From Phycisphaeraceae bacterium (GTDB lineage: Bacteria; Planctomycetota; Phycisphaerae; Phycisphaerales; UBA1924), in assembly GCA_007693965.1 (NCBI GenBank), contig RECQ01000053.1, forward strand, positions 62,001 to 126,000: a stretch of DNA of 64,000 nucleotides, read 5' to 3'. A program made the position numbers and the translations under genes. Shown piece after piece: positions 25,073 to 34,479 of the stretch (position 1 is the stretch's first letter; each line of letters opens with the position of its first letter). The notes below the pieces were generated by a model, which was not told where the DNA came from, made no database searches, and saw only the letters and a program-made list of their open reading frames with translations.

Positions 25073-26113
25073 ATGCCGCGGAAGCCGGGCGACAAGTTGC
25101 CGAGCACATCTGAAGGCCTCGATGGCGTCACCAAGGCGGCCATCCTGCTGCTGACGCTCGATCCGATGGTCGTCGCGGACGTGTTGAAGGAGATGCCCCC
25201 GGAGACGCTCGAAGAGGTCACGCGCGAGCTCGCGGGTCTCGGGCGCGTGCCTGACACACTGCGCTCCGCGGTGATCGATGAATTCTACGCCCAGTCGCTG
25301 GCGATGCAGCACGCCCACGAGGGCGGGCTCGACTACGCCAAGGTGCTGCTTATGCAGTCGCTTGATCCGAAGACGGCGGAGAAGGTGCTCAGCCGCATCC
25401 AGACACAGGTGCAGAAGACACCCTTCTCCTTCCTGCAGAAGGCCGAGAGCGAGAACCTGCTGACCTTCATCCAGGATGAGCACCCGCAGACCATCGCGAT
25501 GATCCTGTGCCACATGCCGCACTACAAGGCGGCGGAAGTGCTCGTGGGATTGCCCATGCAGAAGCAGGTCGAGGTCATCAAGCGCATCGCCAACATGGAG
25601 CAGACCAACCCCGAAGTCATCCGTGAGGTCGAGAAGGGCCTCGAATCGCGCCTCTCCACCATGCTCATGCAGTCGATGGAGAAGGCCGGGGGCGTGCCCA
25701 CCGTCGCGGAGATGCTCAACCTCGCCGATCGCTCCAGCGAGAAGGCCATCATGGAGGCCCTGGAAGCCGAGGATCCGGACCTGGTCGAGCAGATCAGGCG
25801 CCTCATGTTCGTGTTCGAGGACATTCTCCTCGTCAACGACAAGGGCATTCAGTCGGTGCTCAAGGAGATCGACAACGACGAGCTCTCGCTGGCGCTCAAG
25901 ACAGCGTCCGAGGATCTCAAGAAGAAGGTCTTCGCCAACATGTCCGAGCGTGCGGCCCAGCTCATCAAGGAAGACATGGAATACATGGGCCCGGTGCGCG
26001 TGAGCGATGTCGAAGCCGCCCAGCAGCGCATCGTCGACATCGTGCGCCGACTCGAAGATGCCGGCGAGATCATCATCTCCGGTCGCGGCGCCGAGAACGA
26101 ACTCATCGTCTGA
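25073..26113 (+). CDS. fliG: flagellar motor switch protein FliG
   Basis: Rotor protein, 346 aa, typical length. The N-terminal domain begins after a 20-residue polar start (GVTKAAILLLTLDPMVVADV). The middle-domain EHPQTIAMILCHMP motif is at ~141-154, and the C-terminal domain with the charged torque helix follows (MFVFEDILLVNDKGIQSVLK). It binds FliF through its N-terminus, the switch complex through the EHPQR-like motif (here EHPQT) and MotA through the C-terminal helix. GGGAG precedes the ATG. The terminal residues after the last helix are short and charged. Confidence 0.96.
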   Translation: MPRKPGDKLPSTSEGLDGVTKAAILLLTLDPMVVADVLKEMPPETLEEVTRELAGLGRVPDTLRSAVIDEFYAQSLAMQHAHEGGLDYAKVLLMQSLDPKTAEKVLSRIQTQVQKTPFSFLQKAESENLLTFIQDEHPQTIAMILCHMPHYKAAEVLVGLPMQKQVEVIKRIANMEQTNPEVIREVEKGLESRLSTMLMQSMEKAGGVPTVAEMLNLADRSSEKAIMEALEAEDPDLVEQIRRLMFVFEDILLVNDKGIQSVLKEIDNDELSLALKTASEDLKKKVFANMSERAAQLIKEDMEYMGPVRVSDVEAAQQRIVDIVRRLEDAGEIIISGRGAENELIV

Positions 26114-26176
26114 TCGATCAACCCCGCGCGCTCGTGCGCTCGGTGAACATTTCGCAGCAATCCTGATGACACTCCC

Positions 26177-26959
26177 ATGGCTCTGATTAAGCAGGCAAGC
26201 TCGAAGGCGCTCATTCGCGATGCGATCGTGCTCAACCTGAGCGACATCCAGCGCCAGGCGCGCGAGCTGGAGGAGCGGGCCAACCGCAAGGCGGAGCAGA
26301 TCATCCGGGACGCCGAGGCCGAGCGCCGGCGCCTGCTCGAAGGCGCCGAGGCGGAAGGCCGGGCCGAGGGCGTGCGGCTGGGGCGCGCCGAGGGGCACGA
26401 GCAGGGACTCGAAGCAGGCCGCGCCAAGGCCGTGCGCCAGTCGAAGGAAAAAATCCGCATCGCCATCGAAGCGTGGAGCGAGGCGCTGGACCGCTTCGAG
26501 CAGGCCCGCGACGGACTGATGGTGGATGCCCGCAGCGACGTCATCAACCTCGCCCTCGCCATCGCGCAGAAGGTGATCCGGCGCACGCTCCAGAACGATC
26601 CCGACTGCGTCCGCCGCCAGATGCACGACGCCCTCGCCCTCACACTCCGCAGCACCCGACTCACCATCGCCGTCCATCCCGAGGACATGGCGGCGGCGGA
26701 GGAATCCCTGCCCGACCTGGTCCGCCGCTTCGAGCGCTGCTCCCATGCCGAACTGGTTGAAGACGAGAGCCTGTCGAAGGGATCATGCGTGGTGCGAACG
26801 GACCGCGGCGTGATCAATGCCGATATCGAGGTGCAGATCGAGCGCATCGTCGCCGAGCTGGCGCCGACGCCGGGCTCCGCGAACCCGCAGGCCGAGCAGC
26901 CTTCCGAACCTGCAGAATCGCCGGACGAGCAGAATGACGACGAGGTCGGATCGCAGTGA
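26177..26959 (+). CDS. fliH: flagellar export ATPase regulator FliH
   Basis: A 260-aa protein with an N-terminal long coiled coil containing repeated ARELEE and EGxRxGRAEGHxQGLEAG patterns (about 25-85), as found in FliH/YscL stators of type III export. The globular C-terminal domain follows (about 110-225: ALAIAQKVIRRTLQNDP ... VHPEDMAAAEESLPDL), and an acidic tail ends the protein. FliH pairs with the ATPase FliI and tethers it at the export gate through FliN. Its stop overlaps fliI (GTGA). No strong Shine-Dalgarno was seen. Confidence 0.9.
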   Translation: MALIKQASSKALIRDAIVLNLSDIQRQARELEERANRKAEQIIRDAEAERRRLLEGAEAEGRAEGVRLGRAEGHEQGLEAGRAKAVRQSKEKIRIAIEAWSEALDRFEQARDGLMVDARSDVINLALAIAQKVIRRTLQNDPDCVRRQMHDALALTLRSTRLTIAVHPEDMAAAEESLPDLVRRFERCSHAELVEDESLSKGSCVVRTDRGVINADIEVQIERIVAELAPTPGSANPQAEQPSEPAESPDEQNDDEVGSQ

Positions 26960-28329
26960 GCCTGCTCTCCCCCGAGATCGACCGGCTCGAATCCGTCCAG
27001 CCCATGCGCCTGGAGGGAACCATCGCCTCACTGAAAGGGCTGACCCAGCTCGTGGACGATCTGCCGGCGCCGGTCGGCACACTGGTGACGGTGCGCTGCG
27101 CCGACGGCAGTCGTCGAACCGGAGAAATTGTCGGCTTCGACGGCGCACGCGCCATCGTGATGACTCTCGGTCAGACCTCGGGCGTGCGCACGGGGGACAG
27201 CGTGGTCGCCGAGCGCACCGCGCCCACCACGCCGGTCGGCCATCGCATGCTCGGACGCGTGCTGAACGGCATGGGCGAACCGATTGACGATCGGGGCCCG
27301 ATCCACGAGACGATCGCGGCGCCGCTGATGCCGGCGCCGCTCTCCGCCATGAAGCGCCGGCGCATCACGCAGCCGCTGCCCACAGGTGTGCGCTGCATCG
27401 ACATGATGACGACCATCGGGCGCGGCCAGCGCATCGGCGTCTTCTCCGGCCCCGGCGTGGGCAAGTCCACCCTGCTGGGCTCGATCGCCCGCAACACCGA
27501 GGCCGAGGTGAATGTGATTGCGCTGGTCGGCGAGCGCGGCCGCGAAGTGCGCGATTTCATCGAGGAGTCGCTCGGCCCCGAGGGGCTCGCGCGCTCCGTG
27601 GTCGTGGTGGCGACCAGCGATGAATCGCCGCTGCTGCGCATCCGCGCGGTGATGGCGGCCTGCACCATCGCCGAGCATTTCCGCGACCAGGGTCGTGATG
27701 TGATGCTGCTCATGGACTCCGTCACGCGTTTCGCGCAGGCCCAGCGGCAGGTGGGGCTGGCGGTGGGGGAGCCTCCGGCGACCAAGGGATACACGCCCAG
27801 CGTCTTCGCACTGCTCCCGCTGCTGCTGGAACGGGCCGGCGCTGTGGAGGGATCCGGCTCCATCACCGGCATCTACACGATCCTGGTGGAAGGTGACGAT
27901 CTGACAGAGCCGATCTCCGACGCCTGCCGCGGCGTGCTCGACGGCCACATCGTGCTGACGCGCGAGCTGGCTCGGCGCGGGCACTTTCCCGCCATCGATG
28001 CGCTCGATTCGATCAGCCGTGTCGCGGGCGACATTTGTGACGCCCAGCACATCACCGCCCGGTCGATGCTGCTTCAGCTCCTCTCCGCCCACCGCGAGGT
28101 GGAGGATCTGCTGGACATCGGCGCCTATGCGCACGGATCGAATCCTCAGGCGGACGTGGCCATCGCGCTCAAGCCCCGGATTGACGAGTTGCTGCGCCAG
28201 GCGCCGCACGAGCGGGAGGCGTACGAAGAATCAAAGCGCAAGCTGCTGACGCTGGCTGTCGAAGCAGGATCGATGATCCAGGGCGCCACGCAGCGCCGCC
28301 CCGGCGCCGTGACCGACAGGCGCGCTTGA
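26956..28329 (+). CDS. fliI: flagellum-specific export ATPase FliI
   Basis: Hexameric ATPase that feeds flagellar substrates to the export gate; 457 aa. Walker A GPGVGKST is at residues 165-172. The Walker B region reads DVMLLMDSVTRFAQAQRQV, followed by GYTPSVFALLPLLLERAG, and the family start GRVLNGMGEPID lies at ~99-110. The C-terminal domain is helical. The start is GTG, overlapping the fliH TGA. The next gene, fliJ, begins 11 nt downstream. Confidence 0.96.
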   Translation: MSLLSPEIDRLESVQPMRLEGTIASLKGLTQLVDDLPAPVGTLVTVRCADGSRRTGEIVGFDGARAIVMTLGQTSGVRTGDSVVAERTAPTTPVGHRMLGRVLNGMGEPIDDRGPIHETIAAPLMPAPLSAMKRRRITQPLPTGVRCIDMMTTIGRGQRIGVFSGPGVGKSTLLGSIARNTEAEVNVIALVGERGREVRDFIEESLGPEGLARSVVVVATSDESPLLRIRAVMAACTIAEHFRDQGRDVMLLMDSVTRFAQAQRQVGLAVGEPPATKGYTPSVFALLPLLLERAGAVEGSGSITGIYTILVEGDDLTEPISDACRGVLDGHIVLTRELARRGHFPAIDALDSISRVAGDICDAQHITARSMLLQLLSAHREVEDLLDIGAYAHGSNPQADVAIALKPRIDELLRQAPHEREAYEESKRKLLTLAVEAGSMIQGATQRRPGAVTDRRA

Positions 28330-28340
28330 ACCGGAGATGA

Positions 28341-28844
28341 ATGACCGTGGCCGTCTACCGCTTCGAACTTGAACGCCTCCTCGAAATGCGCACCCGCACC
28401 GAGCGCGAGAAGCAGCAGGTCGTCGCCGAGATCGAGCGCGAGCGACTCGAGATCGAAAACCAGCTCCGAGACCGTCAACGGACGATCATGTCCACCAAGG
28501 ACGACCTGCGTGCGGCCTTGCAAGGTGAACGGGCCGACGAGGGCGTCGGCGTCATCGACCTCCGATCCGTGCGCATGCAGTCGACCGCCGCCCTGCATGA
28601 TGTCGTGCGGGCTCAAGAGACGGCCATCCGGCTGGCGGGCATTCACAATCGCCTCGGCGCCGCCCGGGGGGAGTTGATGCGGGCCACCACCGCCAGGAAG
28701 GCGGTCGACCTGCTGAAGAAAAGACGATACGAACGCTGGCTCCGGGAGCAGAATCGCAAGGAAGCCGCCGAGATGGATGAGATCGCAATCATGCGGGCCC
28801 AGCGCCGCGACGAATCGCCTGAATCGGAGGATGCACCGTCATGA
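28341..28844 (+). CDS. fliJ: flagellar export protein FliJ-like
   Basis: A 167-aa coiled-coil protein; almost the whole length is charged heptad helix, starting YRFELERLLEMRTRTEREKQ as in FliJ. FliJ forms the stalk of the FliI ring and escorts chaperones. Primary sequence is weakly conserved in this family, so the call rests on the N-terminal pattern, length and its fixed place right after fliI. GGAG precedes the ATG; a GTG two codons later is an alternative. It overlaps the MotE-like gene (ATGA). Confidence 0.82.
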   Translation: MTVAVYRFELERLLEMRTRTEREKQQVVAEIERERLEIENQLRDRQRTIMSTKDDLRAALQGERADEGVGVIDLRSVRMQSTAALHDVVRAQETAIRLAGIHNRLGAARGELMRATTARKAVDLLKKRRYERWLREQNRKEAAEMDEIAIMRAQRRDESPESEDAPS

Positions 28845-29524
28845 AGCCGCTCTGGACCATTCTCTCCGTCCTCGCCGTCGCCAACCTGCTCGCCATCCTT
28901 GGCTTCGTGGGCTGGCTCAAGATCAGCGATCGCATCGACATGGATCGGCTCGAGCAGGTGCGGACAATCCTCTCCGAAACACGCGCCGAGCAGGAGGAGC
29001 GTGAAGCCGACGAGGAGCGCGAAGCGCTGCTGCAAGCCGCGGCGGAGGAGCAGGAAGAGCGCGACGCCCTGCCGCCGCTCTCCGGCGCCGACCAGGTCGC
29101 CATGCGCCGCGAAGAGGAGCAGATCACCCAGACTCGCGTCGAACGCCTGCGGCGAGAGATCGACGACTTGCGTAGAACGCTGAAGCGCGAGCGGGACGAC
29201 CTTGACGAGGCGATGGCGGAATTCGAAGCCGAACGCGAAAAGTTCGAGGCCATGCGCCGGAGAATTCAGGAGCTCGAAGGCGATGAGCAATTCCGGCGCA
29301 CCCTCGCGCTGTATGAGTCGCTTCCCGCCAACCGGGCCCAGCCGCTGCTGCAGGCGCTCATCAATGATGGCGAGATCAACCAGGTCGTGGCCTATCTCAA
29401 CGGCATGCAGACACGCACCGCCTCGAAGATCATCGAGCGATTCGAAGATCCCGCTCTGGCAGCGGAATTGCTGGAGCGTCTCAGGACGCGCGGGTTGGAG
29501 GCCCGCGGCCCTGAGAGCCGGTGA
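28841..29524 (+). CDS. MotE/YlxF-like flagellar protein
   Basis: A 227-aa protein: one N-terminal transmembrane helix (5-27), a long coiled coil (about 40-150, Glu/Arg rich) and a C-terminal MgtE-N-like helical domain (LALYESLPANRAQPLLQALI ... VVAYLNGMQTRTASKIIERF). This is the layout of the MotE/YlxF proteins encoded between fliJ and fliK in Firmicutes and others, thought to act as chaperones of stator or MS-ring parts. It overlaps fliJ by ATGA and its stop abuts the fliK ATG directly. The function in this organism is inferred from order and architecture only. Confidence 0.78.
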   Translation: MKPLWTILSVLAVANLLAILGFVGWLKISDRIDMDRLEQVRTILSETRAEQEEREADEEREALLQAAAEEQEERDALPPLSGADQVAMRREEEQITQTRVERLRREIDDLRRTLKRERDDLDEAMAEFEAEREKFEAMRRRIQELEGDEQFRRTLALYESLPANRAQPLLQALINDGEINQVVAYLNGMQTRTASKIIERFEDPALAAELLERLRTRGLEARGPESR

Positions 29525-31390
29525 ATGACAGCCCAACCCTTCTTCCTCGACATCCCGAAGCACGCGAATACGGCTCGCGAGACCGCAAAGGCCGCTTTCA
29601 CCGACGCTCCGCCCACCCGTCGCGCCGGCGCCGGACTCTCAGAGCCCGGCCGCTTCGAGCGGCTGGTCAGCGAACGGCTCGCGCAACCGCAGCGCGAGAA
29701 GCGCGAATCCGGCGCATCTGACGAGGCGGAGGATGCGCAGAAATCGTCCGCTGCTGGCGAATTGGATCAGCGGCGGACTGCGACGGACGCCGATCGCGGA
29801 GAATCGCAGGAAGCCCCTGTCGATGTCAGCCGCGGGCAGACTGAGCAAACCGAGCAGTCAGAGCAGAGTGTGGCGTCGGAGCGCGAGAGCGAGCCCGACC
29901 GTCCTGTCAGTGAGCAGGAGTATCACGAGCGGCGCGGCGAGCCCTCAACAGACCAGGAAAAGGAGAGCGATGAGCGTCCTGTGGCTGAAGACCAGCCAGA
30001 CCAGAAGGAGGCATCGTCACAGGGATCCATTGATGCGCCGCGAGAGGCCAGTCCGGCGCATCCGAAGACTGAGCACGTTGAGCACACAGATCCGTCGGAT
30101 GCTGAAGCGACGAAGCGCGGCAGGCCATCCGGTGAGGCAACCGCGGTTGATCGGCCAGCTCCAGCATTTCAGGACGCATCTCAGGACGCATCGGCCAGGT
30201 CGGGAGACGAAGCCCGCGCTGCGGAGAACGCCGCGCCAGGCAACGATGCCCGACCGGAACGCACGCAGCGTGAACCCGTCCAGATCCGCCCAGGCGAGGT
30301 TCGTTCCGAGGGGCGTCAGGCGGAGTCGTCTTCTGATCGCAGCGCCGGCAATGCAGATCGGGTGGAGCCCCAGAAGGCAGAACTTCGACCCGCGACCGAC
30401 ACAAGGGCGTCAACGGATGGATCGACACCTTCCCGCGAACAGGCCGGCGCCCGGTCCGGCGCCAGGGCGGACTCCGCCGCTGCGGTGCAGTCCGGCGCTG
30501 TCGCCGAGCGCCCGAGTGAATCGACGCCTCCGCGCGAGGCGCCCCGGTTTGAGTCGAGTGAATACAAGGTGGCCGAGGCCATGCGTGATTCGGGCGGCGA
30601 GCGTCGCTCCGACGCCGAATCCAACCCCGACCGTGACGATCGGTCCCGCGCCGACGCCCGGGCCGCCGCCGCGGCTGCCGCTGCGAGCGCAGCCGACCGC
30701 GCCACCGGCGCCCGTTCAAGCGCATTCGTCGAACTGATGGACGCCTCGCGAGCGCAGGTCCGGAGCGCAGCGGCGTCGACACTGAGCGCAAATGGCGCCG
30801 CCACACCATCGGCGTCCGCGGCTCCTTCGCTCGGCGCAACCGCAACCCCGGCTGGCGCCGAACTGAGCGACGCGGACCAGAAGGCGTTCCAGGCGAGCGT
30901 CTCCCGGGGGCTGGGCGCCGCGGTCCGGCAGCGTGGAGGCGTGATGACGCTCCGCCTGAACCCGGCGTCGCTCGGGAACATGCGCATCGAGATGTCGATC
31001 CGACAGGGCGCTGTGAGCGCCCGCATAGAAGCCTCGACGCAGCAGGCACAGCAATTGCTCATGAGAAACATGACCCAGCTTCGCTCGGCGCTGGAGGGGC
31101 GAGGCCTCTCGGTCGAGCGATTGCAGGTGACGTTCACTCCCGCGCCGTCCGGTGGGCCGGCGTCGGAGTCCGGGCAGCAGGATGCGCAGCCCGGGTCGCA
31201 GGATCGCTCGTCCAGGCAGGACGCCGGGGACGGGCAGAGTCGTGGGGCCTTCGATCGCCGCGAGGAGCGCGGCGCCGGCGGCTCCGGAGAGCACGAAGAC
31301 GGCGGAATCGGCCCGGAGGGCCTGACCGACGAGCAGCGAGAACCGGGCTTCCACGGGAGGCTTCGCCTGCGTCTGAACGCGATCGCGTAA
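29525..31390 (+). CDS. fliK: flagellar hook-length control protein FliK
   Basis: A 621-aa protein. Residues ~60-440 are low-complexity, rich in Ser, Ala, Glu, Asp, Arg and Pro, with no fold expected: the ruler part. A short 12-bp direct repeat around 30167-30190 duplicates four residues. The conserved C-terminal FliK domain (about 455-545) contains LRLNPASLGNMRIEMSI and LMRNMTQLRSALEGRGL. FliK measures hook length and switches FlhB specificity. A Gln/Gly/Glu-rich tail follows. The ATG is immediately after the previous stop. Confidence 0.88.
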   Translation: MTAQPFFLDIPKHANTARETAKAAFTDAPPTRRAGAGLSEPGRFERLVSERLAQPQREKRESGASDEAEDAQKSSAAGELDQRRTATDADRGESQEAPVDVSRGQTEQTEQSEQSVASERESEPDRPVSEQEYHERRGEPSTDQEKESDERPVAEDQPDQKEASSQGSIDAPREASPAHPKTEHVEHTDPSDAEATKRGRPSGEATAVDRPAPAFQDASQDASARSGDEARAAENAAPGNDARPERTQREPVQIRPGEVRSEGRQAESSSDRSAGNADRVEPQKAELRPATDTRASTDGSTPSREQAGARSGARADSAAAVQSGAVAERPSESTPPREAPRFESSEYKVAEAMRDSGGERRSDAESNPDRDDRSRADARAAAAAAAASAADRATGARSSAFVELMDASRAQVRSAAASTLSANGAATPSASAAPSLGATATPAGAELSDADQKAFQASVSRGLGAAVRQRGGVMTLRLNPASLGNMRIEMSIRQGAVSARIEASTQQAQQLLMRNMTQLRSALEGRGLSVERLQVTFTPAPSGGPASESGQQDAQPGSQDRSSRQDAGDGQSRGAFDRREERGAGGSGEHEDGGIGPEGLTDEQREPGFHGRLRLRLNAIA

Positions 31391-31466
31391 AGGACGGGCG
31401 GATCACGGACTTTCAAGCAACTGGAACATGGCGGCGCGCCAGGGCGCCGGCCAGGGGAGTGATTTC

Positions 31467-31937
31467 ATGTCGGCAATTGATTCGGTCTCAACCGCCACGC
31501 CGCCAAGCTCGACGCGCCCCTTCGATGCGCTCTCCAGCGACGAGTTTCTGAGGATCATGTTCACGGAGCTGTCCAATCAGGATCCGCTGGCGCCGAGCGA
31601 CACCAAGGAGATCCTGAACCAGATCGGCGTGATTCGTACGATCGAGTCGAACCTGGCGCTGACGGAGAACCTCAGTTCGATCGTGCAGCAGAATGAGGTC
31701 TCCGCGGCGGGCAATCTGATCGGCAAGTACGTCTCCGGACGCACCACTGAAGGTGAGAGTGTGGAGGACTTCGTGATCTCGGTGACGGTGTCGCGAACAG
31801 GACCCGTGCTCAACCTGGTCGAGGGGCATCGCATCCCGCTGAAACAGGTCGAGGAGATTTTCGATCCGGCAATCTTCGGCGTGGCTGGACAGGCGCAGCA
31901 GCCCGGGCAGGAACGCTCAACTGGGCCACGAGTCTGA
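31467..31937 (+). CDS. flgD: flagellar hook assembly protein FlgD, short form
   Basis: Hook-cap protein, 156 aa. The N-terminal family signature is present (LSSDEFLRIMFTELSNQDPL, then the NQIGVIRTIESNLALTENL helix), followed by a short beta region (LIGKYVSGRT, FVISVTVSR). The larger C-terminal Ig-like part of enteric FlgD is lacking, as in the short Bacillus form. An excellent Shine-Dalgarno (GGGGAG) supports the ATG at 31467 over an in-frame ATG at 31428. FlgD is displaced as hook subunits add beneath it. Confidence 0.9.
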   Translation: MSAIDSVSTATPPSSTRPFDALSSDEFLRIMFTELSNQDPLAPSDTKEILNQIGVIRTIESNLALTENLSSIVQQNEVSAAGNLIGKYVSGRTTEGESVEDFVISVTVSRTGPVLNLVEGHRIPLKQVEEIFDPAIFGVAGQAQQPGQERSTGPRV

Positions 31938-31997
31938 TCTGGTCGTTGTTCGAGCGATGAAGATTCTCCTCCACACCCGCACCGGAGCTGGCGCCCG

Positions 31998-32573
31998 ATG
32001 ACGACGACAGGCGTTGAACTGCTGAGACTGCTCGGCTCCGGCGTTCGCCCGGACGGGGCGTCGCCGATGAAGGCGGGGGCCCCGATTGAGGGCGTCGATT
32101 TCGGGTCGCTTCTGAAGAATGCGGAGGGCGGCGGGCTGGAGAGCGGCAGACGAGTCGAGGTTCCGCAGCATCTCGGACTGAACTTGACGGATGGACAGAT
32201 CAGCCGGCTGTCGAAGGCCGCCGACGCCGCCGAAGCGTCCGGCGCCATGCGCATGCTCGCCATGATCGACGGCGAGACCGTGGTGGTGGACATCGTGACG
32301 CGCACGGTGGAGCAGTCGCTGGGCTCGGGCGATGCAGGCGTAGTGCTGACCGGCATCGATGCGGCGGTGATGATCCCCGACGAGCCGGCGGGGCCATGGA
32401 TCCTCGCGGATGGAACGAACGAAGACGAGGAGCAGATCGAGCCGGATCTCTCCGGAGAGATCGGCCCGCTGCTGCGTCAGGCGCTGGCGAAGGGCGGGCT
32501 GCCGGGTGTGGCGGGCGGATCGGGCGCCTTCGCCAACAGGTCGCTGGTGGAGCTGCTCGCATCGCGGGTGTGA
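31998..32573 (+). CDS. TIGR02530-like flagellar operon protein
   Basis: A 191-aa soluble protein between flgD and flgE. The central part (about 55-115: LNLTDGQISRLSKAADAAEA ... MIDGETVVVDIVTRTVE) matches the pattern of the flagellar operon family TIGR02530, whose gene sits in the same slot in Clostridia and relatives. The biochemical role is unknown. The N-terminal ~55 residues and the acidic region at ~140-155 are extra to that family. GGAG at a good distance supports the start. Position plus the central pattern make a flagellar role likely. Confidence 0.62.
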   Translation: MTTTGVELLRLLGSGVRPDGASPMKAGAPIEGVDFGSLLKNAEGGGLESGRRVEVPQHLGLNLTDGQISRLSKAADAAEASGAMRMLAMIDGETVVVDIVTRTVEQSLGSGDAGVVLTGIDAAVMIPDEPAGPWILADGTNEDEEQIEPDLSGEIGPLLRQALAKGGLPGVAGGSGAFANRSLVELLASRV

Positions 32574-32622
32574 GTGTGTGTCGCCGACCCGGCGGCGCTG
32601 AAGCGTTGGATGATGAACTTCA

Positions 32623-32636
32623 CGGGCGAACGCCCG
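32623..32636 (+). other. hairpin in the flgE leader
   Basis: CGGGC, loop GAAC, GCCCG, ending 28 nt before the flgE ATG and upstream of its AAGGAG Shine-Dalgarno. It may stabilise or expose the ribosome site. No T-run follows, so it is not an intrinsic terminator. Confidence 0.35.
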
Positions 32637-32664
32637 ATCGTGAAAACAGCCAAGGAGAGGTTCG

Positions 32665-34425
32665 ATGGCGTCAACAACTTCACTTCTGACCGGTCTTTCG
32701 GGGCTCAACGCGAATTCGCGCAGGCTCGAGGTGATCGGCAACAATATCTCGAACATCAACACGACTGCCTACAAGTCGAACACGATGCACTTCGCCCCGG
32801 CGCTGAGTCGCAACTTCAGCCTCGGCACCGCGCCCTCCGCCAGCAACGGCGGCACGAACCCGGGTCAGGTGGGGCTCGGTGTGAAGGTCGCCGGCACCCA
32901 GCGGAACTTCAACAACGGCGCCATCGCCACCACCGGCGTGAACACCGATCTCGCCCTCGAAGGCAACGGATTCTTCATTGTCGAACGAGGCGATCAGCAG
33001 TTCTACTCACGCGCCGGCGCCTTCCAGCTCAACAGCCAGCGAGACCTGGTCACCATTTCGGGCGAGCGCGTCAAGGGATATTCTGTCGATGACAACTTCA
33101 ACATTGTCGAAGGCCAGCTCGTCGACCTGAACATCCCCGTCGGCTCCCTCACCATCGCCGAGGCGACACGCAACGTCGAGTTCCAGGGGAACCTGAACGC
33201 GAATGTCAACGGTCTGCCCACGCAGGGATCGCTCACCACGTTCGATCAGCTCTTCCTCAGCACCGCGATGGGCAACCCGCCGCTCGTCGGGACCGACACG
33301 CTCGTCGACACGCTGGGCACGCCGGCAGATCCGACGATGGCCCAGTTCCCCGCCGCGAACGCCCCGTACCAGTTCACCATCGCCGGCGCGCAGAAGGGCA
33401 CCAGGACGGTGCCGACTCAGACGCTCGAAATCGACGCCATGACGACGGTCAACGATCTGATCAACTTCATCAACGACGTCTTCGGCATTGTCCCCGGATT
33501 GACCAACCCGGATGGCTCCACCAGCGGCGCTCAGATCGACGGCGCCGGCCAGCTCACCATCGTCGGCAACACCGGCGAGTCGAACAACATCACGCTGGAG
33601 CAGGGGCACATCTCCATCCGCGACATGAACAATGTTGCGGTCACCAATCCCTTCACCCTCTCCCAGAACCCGCTCGAGGAGCTGGCCGACGGCGAGAGCG
33701 TTCGCACCACCTTCATCATCTATGACTCGCTCGGCGCCCCGGTGCAGATCGACCTGACGATGGTCTTCGAGGAGGCGACCAACGAGGGCACGACGTGGCG
33801 GTTCTTTGTTGATTCGGCCGACAACCTGGATCCGATGGACATGGGCCTCAACATCGGAACCGGCGTCGTGAGCTTCGACAACTTCGGGCAACTGATTGAC
33901 GCGACGCCGGTGCAGATTCAGGTGCAGCGACAGAACACCGGCGCCGTGACGCCGCTGGTCTTCTCGCTCAACTTCAGCTCGGGACAGAACGCGGTCTCGG
34001 CCCTCGTCGACGCCAATCCCGATGCCGACTCCGCCATCGCGGCCACCTTCCAGGACGGGTTGCCCATCGGCACGCTGGCCACCTTCTCATTCGGTGAAGA
34101 CGGGCGCATCACCGGCTCCTTCACCAACGGCGTCACGCGCACCATCGGCCAGGTCGCGGTCGCGAACTTCACCAACCCCGAGGGGCTGGTGGACTCCGGG
34201 AACAATCTCTTCAGCGCCGGCCCGAACTCGGGCAACGCGATCGTCACCACGCCGCAGAACTTCGGCACCGGCCGCCTCATCGGCGCAGCGCTCGAGCAGT
34301 CGAACGTGGATCTCGGCGCCGAGTTCACCAACCTGATTCTGACGACAACAGGTTATTCGGCCGCTTCGCGTGTGATCACGACCACCGATCAGCTCCTTCA
34401 GTTGCTCGTCTCGATCGGCCGATAA
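32665..34425 (+). CDS. flgE: flagellar hook protein FlgE
   Basis: Hook subunit, 586 aa, long for the family because of extra outer-domain sequence. The N-terminal D0 part (about 9-40: GLSGLNANSRRLEVIGNNIS, then NINTTAYKS) and the C-terminal D0 helix (last ~45 residues: NLILTTTGYSAASRVITTTD) carry the rod/hook family signatures. The middle (about 150-450) holds beta-rich hook domains. Strong Shine-Dalgarno AAGGAG. It lies before the flbD gene, as in Bacillus. FlgE is exported late in the basal body stage. Confidence 0.95.
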   Translation: MASTTSLLTGLSGLNANSRRLEVIGNNISNINTTAYKSNTMHFAPALSRNFSLGTAPSASNGGTNPGQVGLGVKVAGTQRNFNNGAIATTGVNTDLALEGNGFFIVERGDQQFYSRAGAFQLNSQRDLVTISGERVKGYSVDDNFNIVEGQLVDLNIPVGSLTIAEATRNVEFQGNLNANVNGLPTQGSLTTFDQLFLSTAMGNPPLVGTDTLVDTLGTPADPTMAQFPAANAPYQFTIAGAQKGTRTVPTQTLEIDAMTTVNDLINFINDVFGIVPGLTNPDGSTSGAQIDGAGQLTIVGNTGESNNITLEQGHISIRDMNNVAVTNPFTLSQNPLEELADGESVRTTFIIYDSLGAPVQIDLTMVFEEATNEGTTWRFFVDSADNLDPMDMGLNIGTGVVSFDNFGQLIDATPVQIQVQRQNTGAVTPLVFSLNFSSGQNAVSALVDANPDADSAIAATFQDGLPIGTLATFSFGEDGRITGSFTNGVTRTIGQVAVANFTNPEGLVDSGNNLFSAGPNSGNAIVTTPQNFGTGRLIGAALEQSNVDLGAEFTNLILTTTGYSAASRVITTTDQLLQLLVSIGR

Positions 34426-34452
34426 GCCGACCGTCGGGGGCGATGGCGTCGA

Positions 34453-34475
34453 AGCCTCGCCTCGCGCCGGAGGCT
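34453..34475 (+). promoter_or_regulatory. hairpin covering the flbD Shine-Dalgarno
   Basis: AGCCTC (34453-34458) can pair with GAGGCT (34470-34475), with an 11-nt loop. The right arm includes most of the GGAGG ribosome site of flbD (ATG 34480), so folding would hide it. Read from sequence only. Confidence 0.35.
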
Positions 34476-34479
34476 CATC

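Noticed and set aside
26140-26160. GG-N10-GC spacing in the fliH leader as a second sigma-54 promoter
   Set aside because: The spacing fits, but the boxes read CGGTGA and TCGC, too far from TGGCAC and TTGC.
22670-26746. Very long open frame on the minus strand opposite flgC to fliH
   Set aside because: It lies wholly opposite well-identified flagellar genes and its translation is low-complexity (His, Arg, Asp, Leu), as expected from the mirrored third-position GC of real genes.
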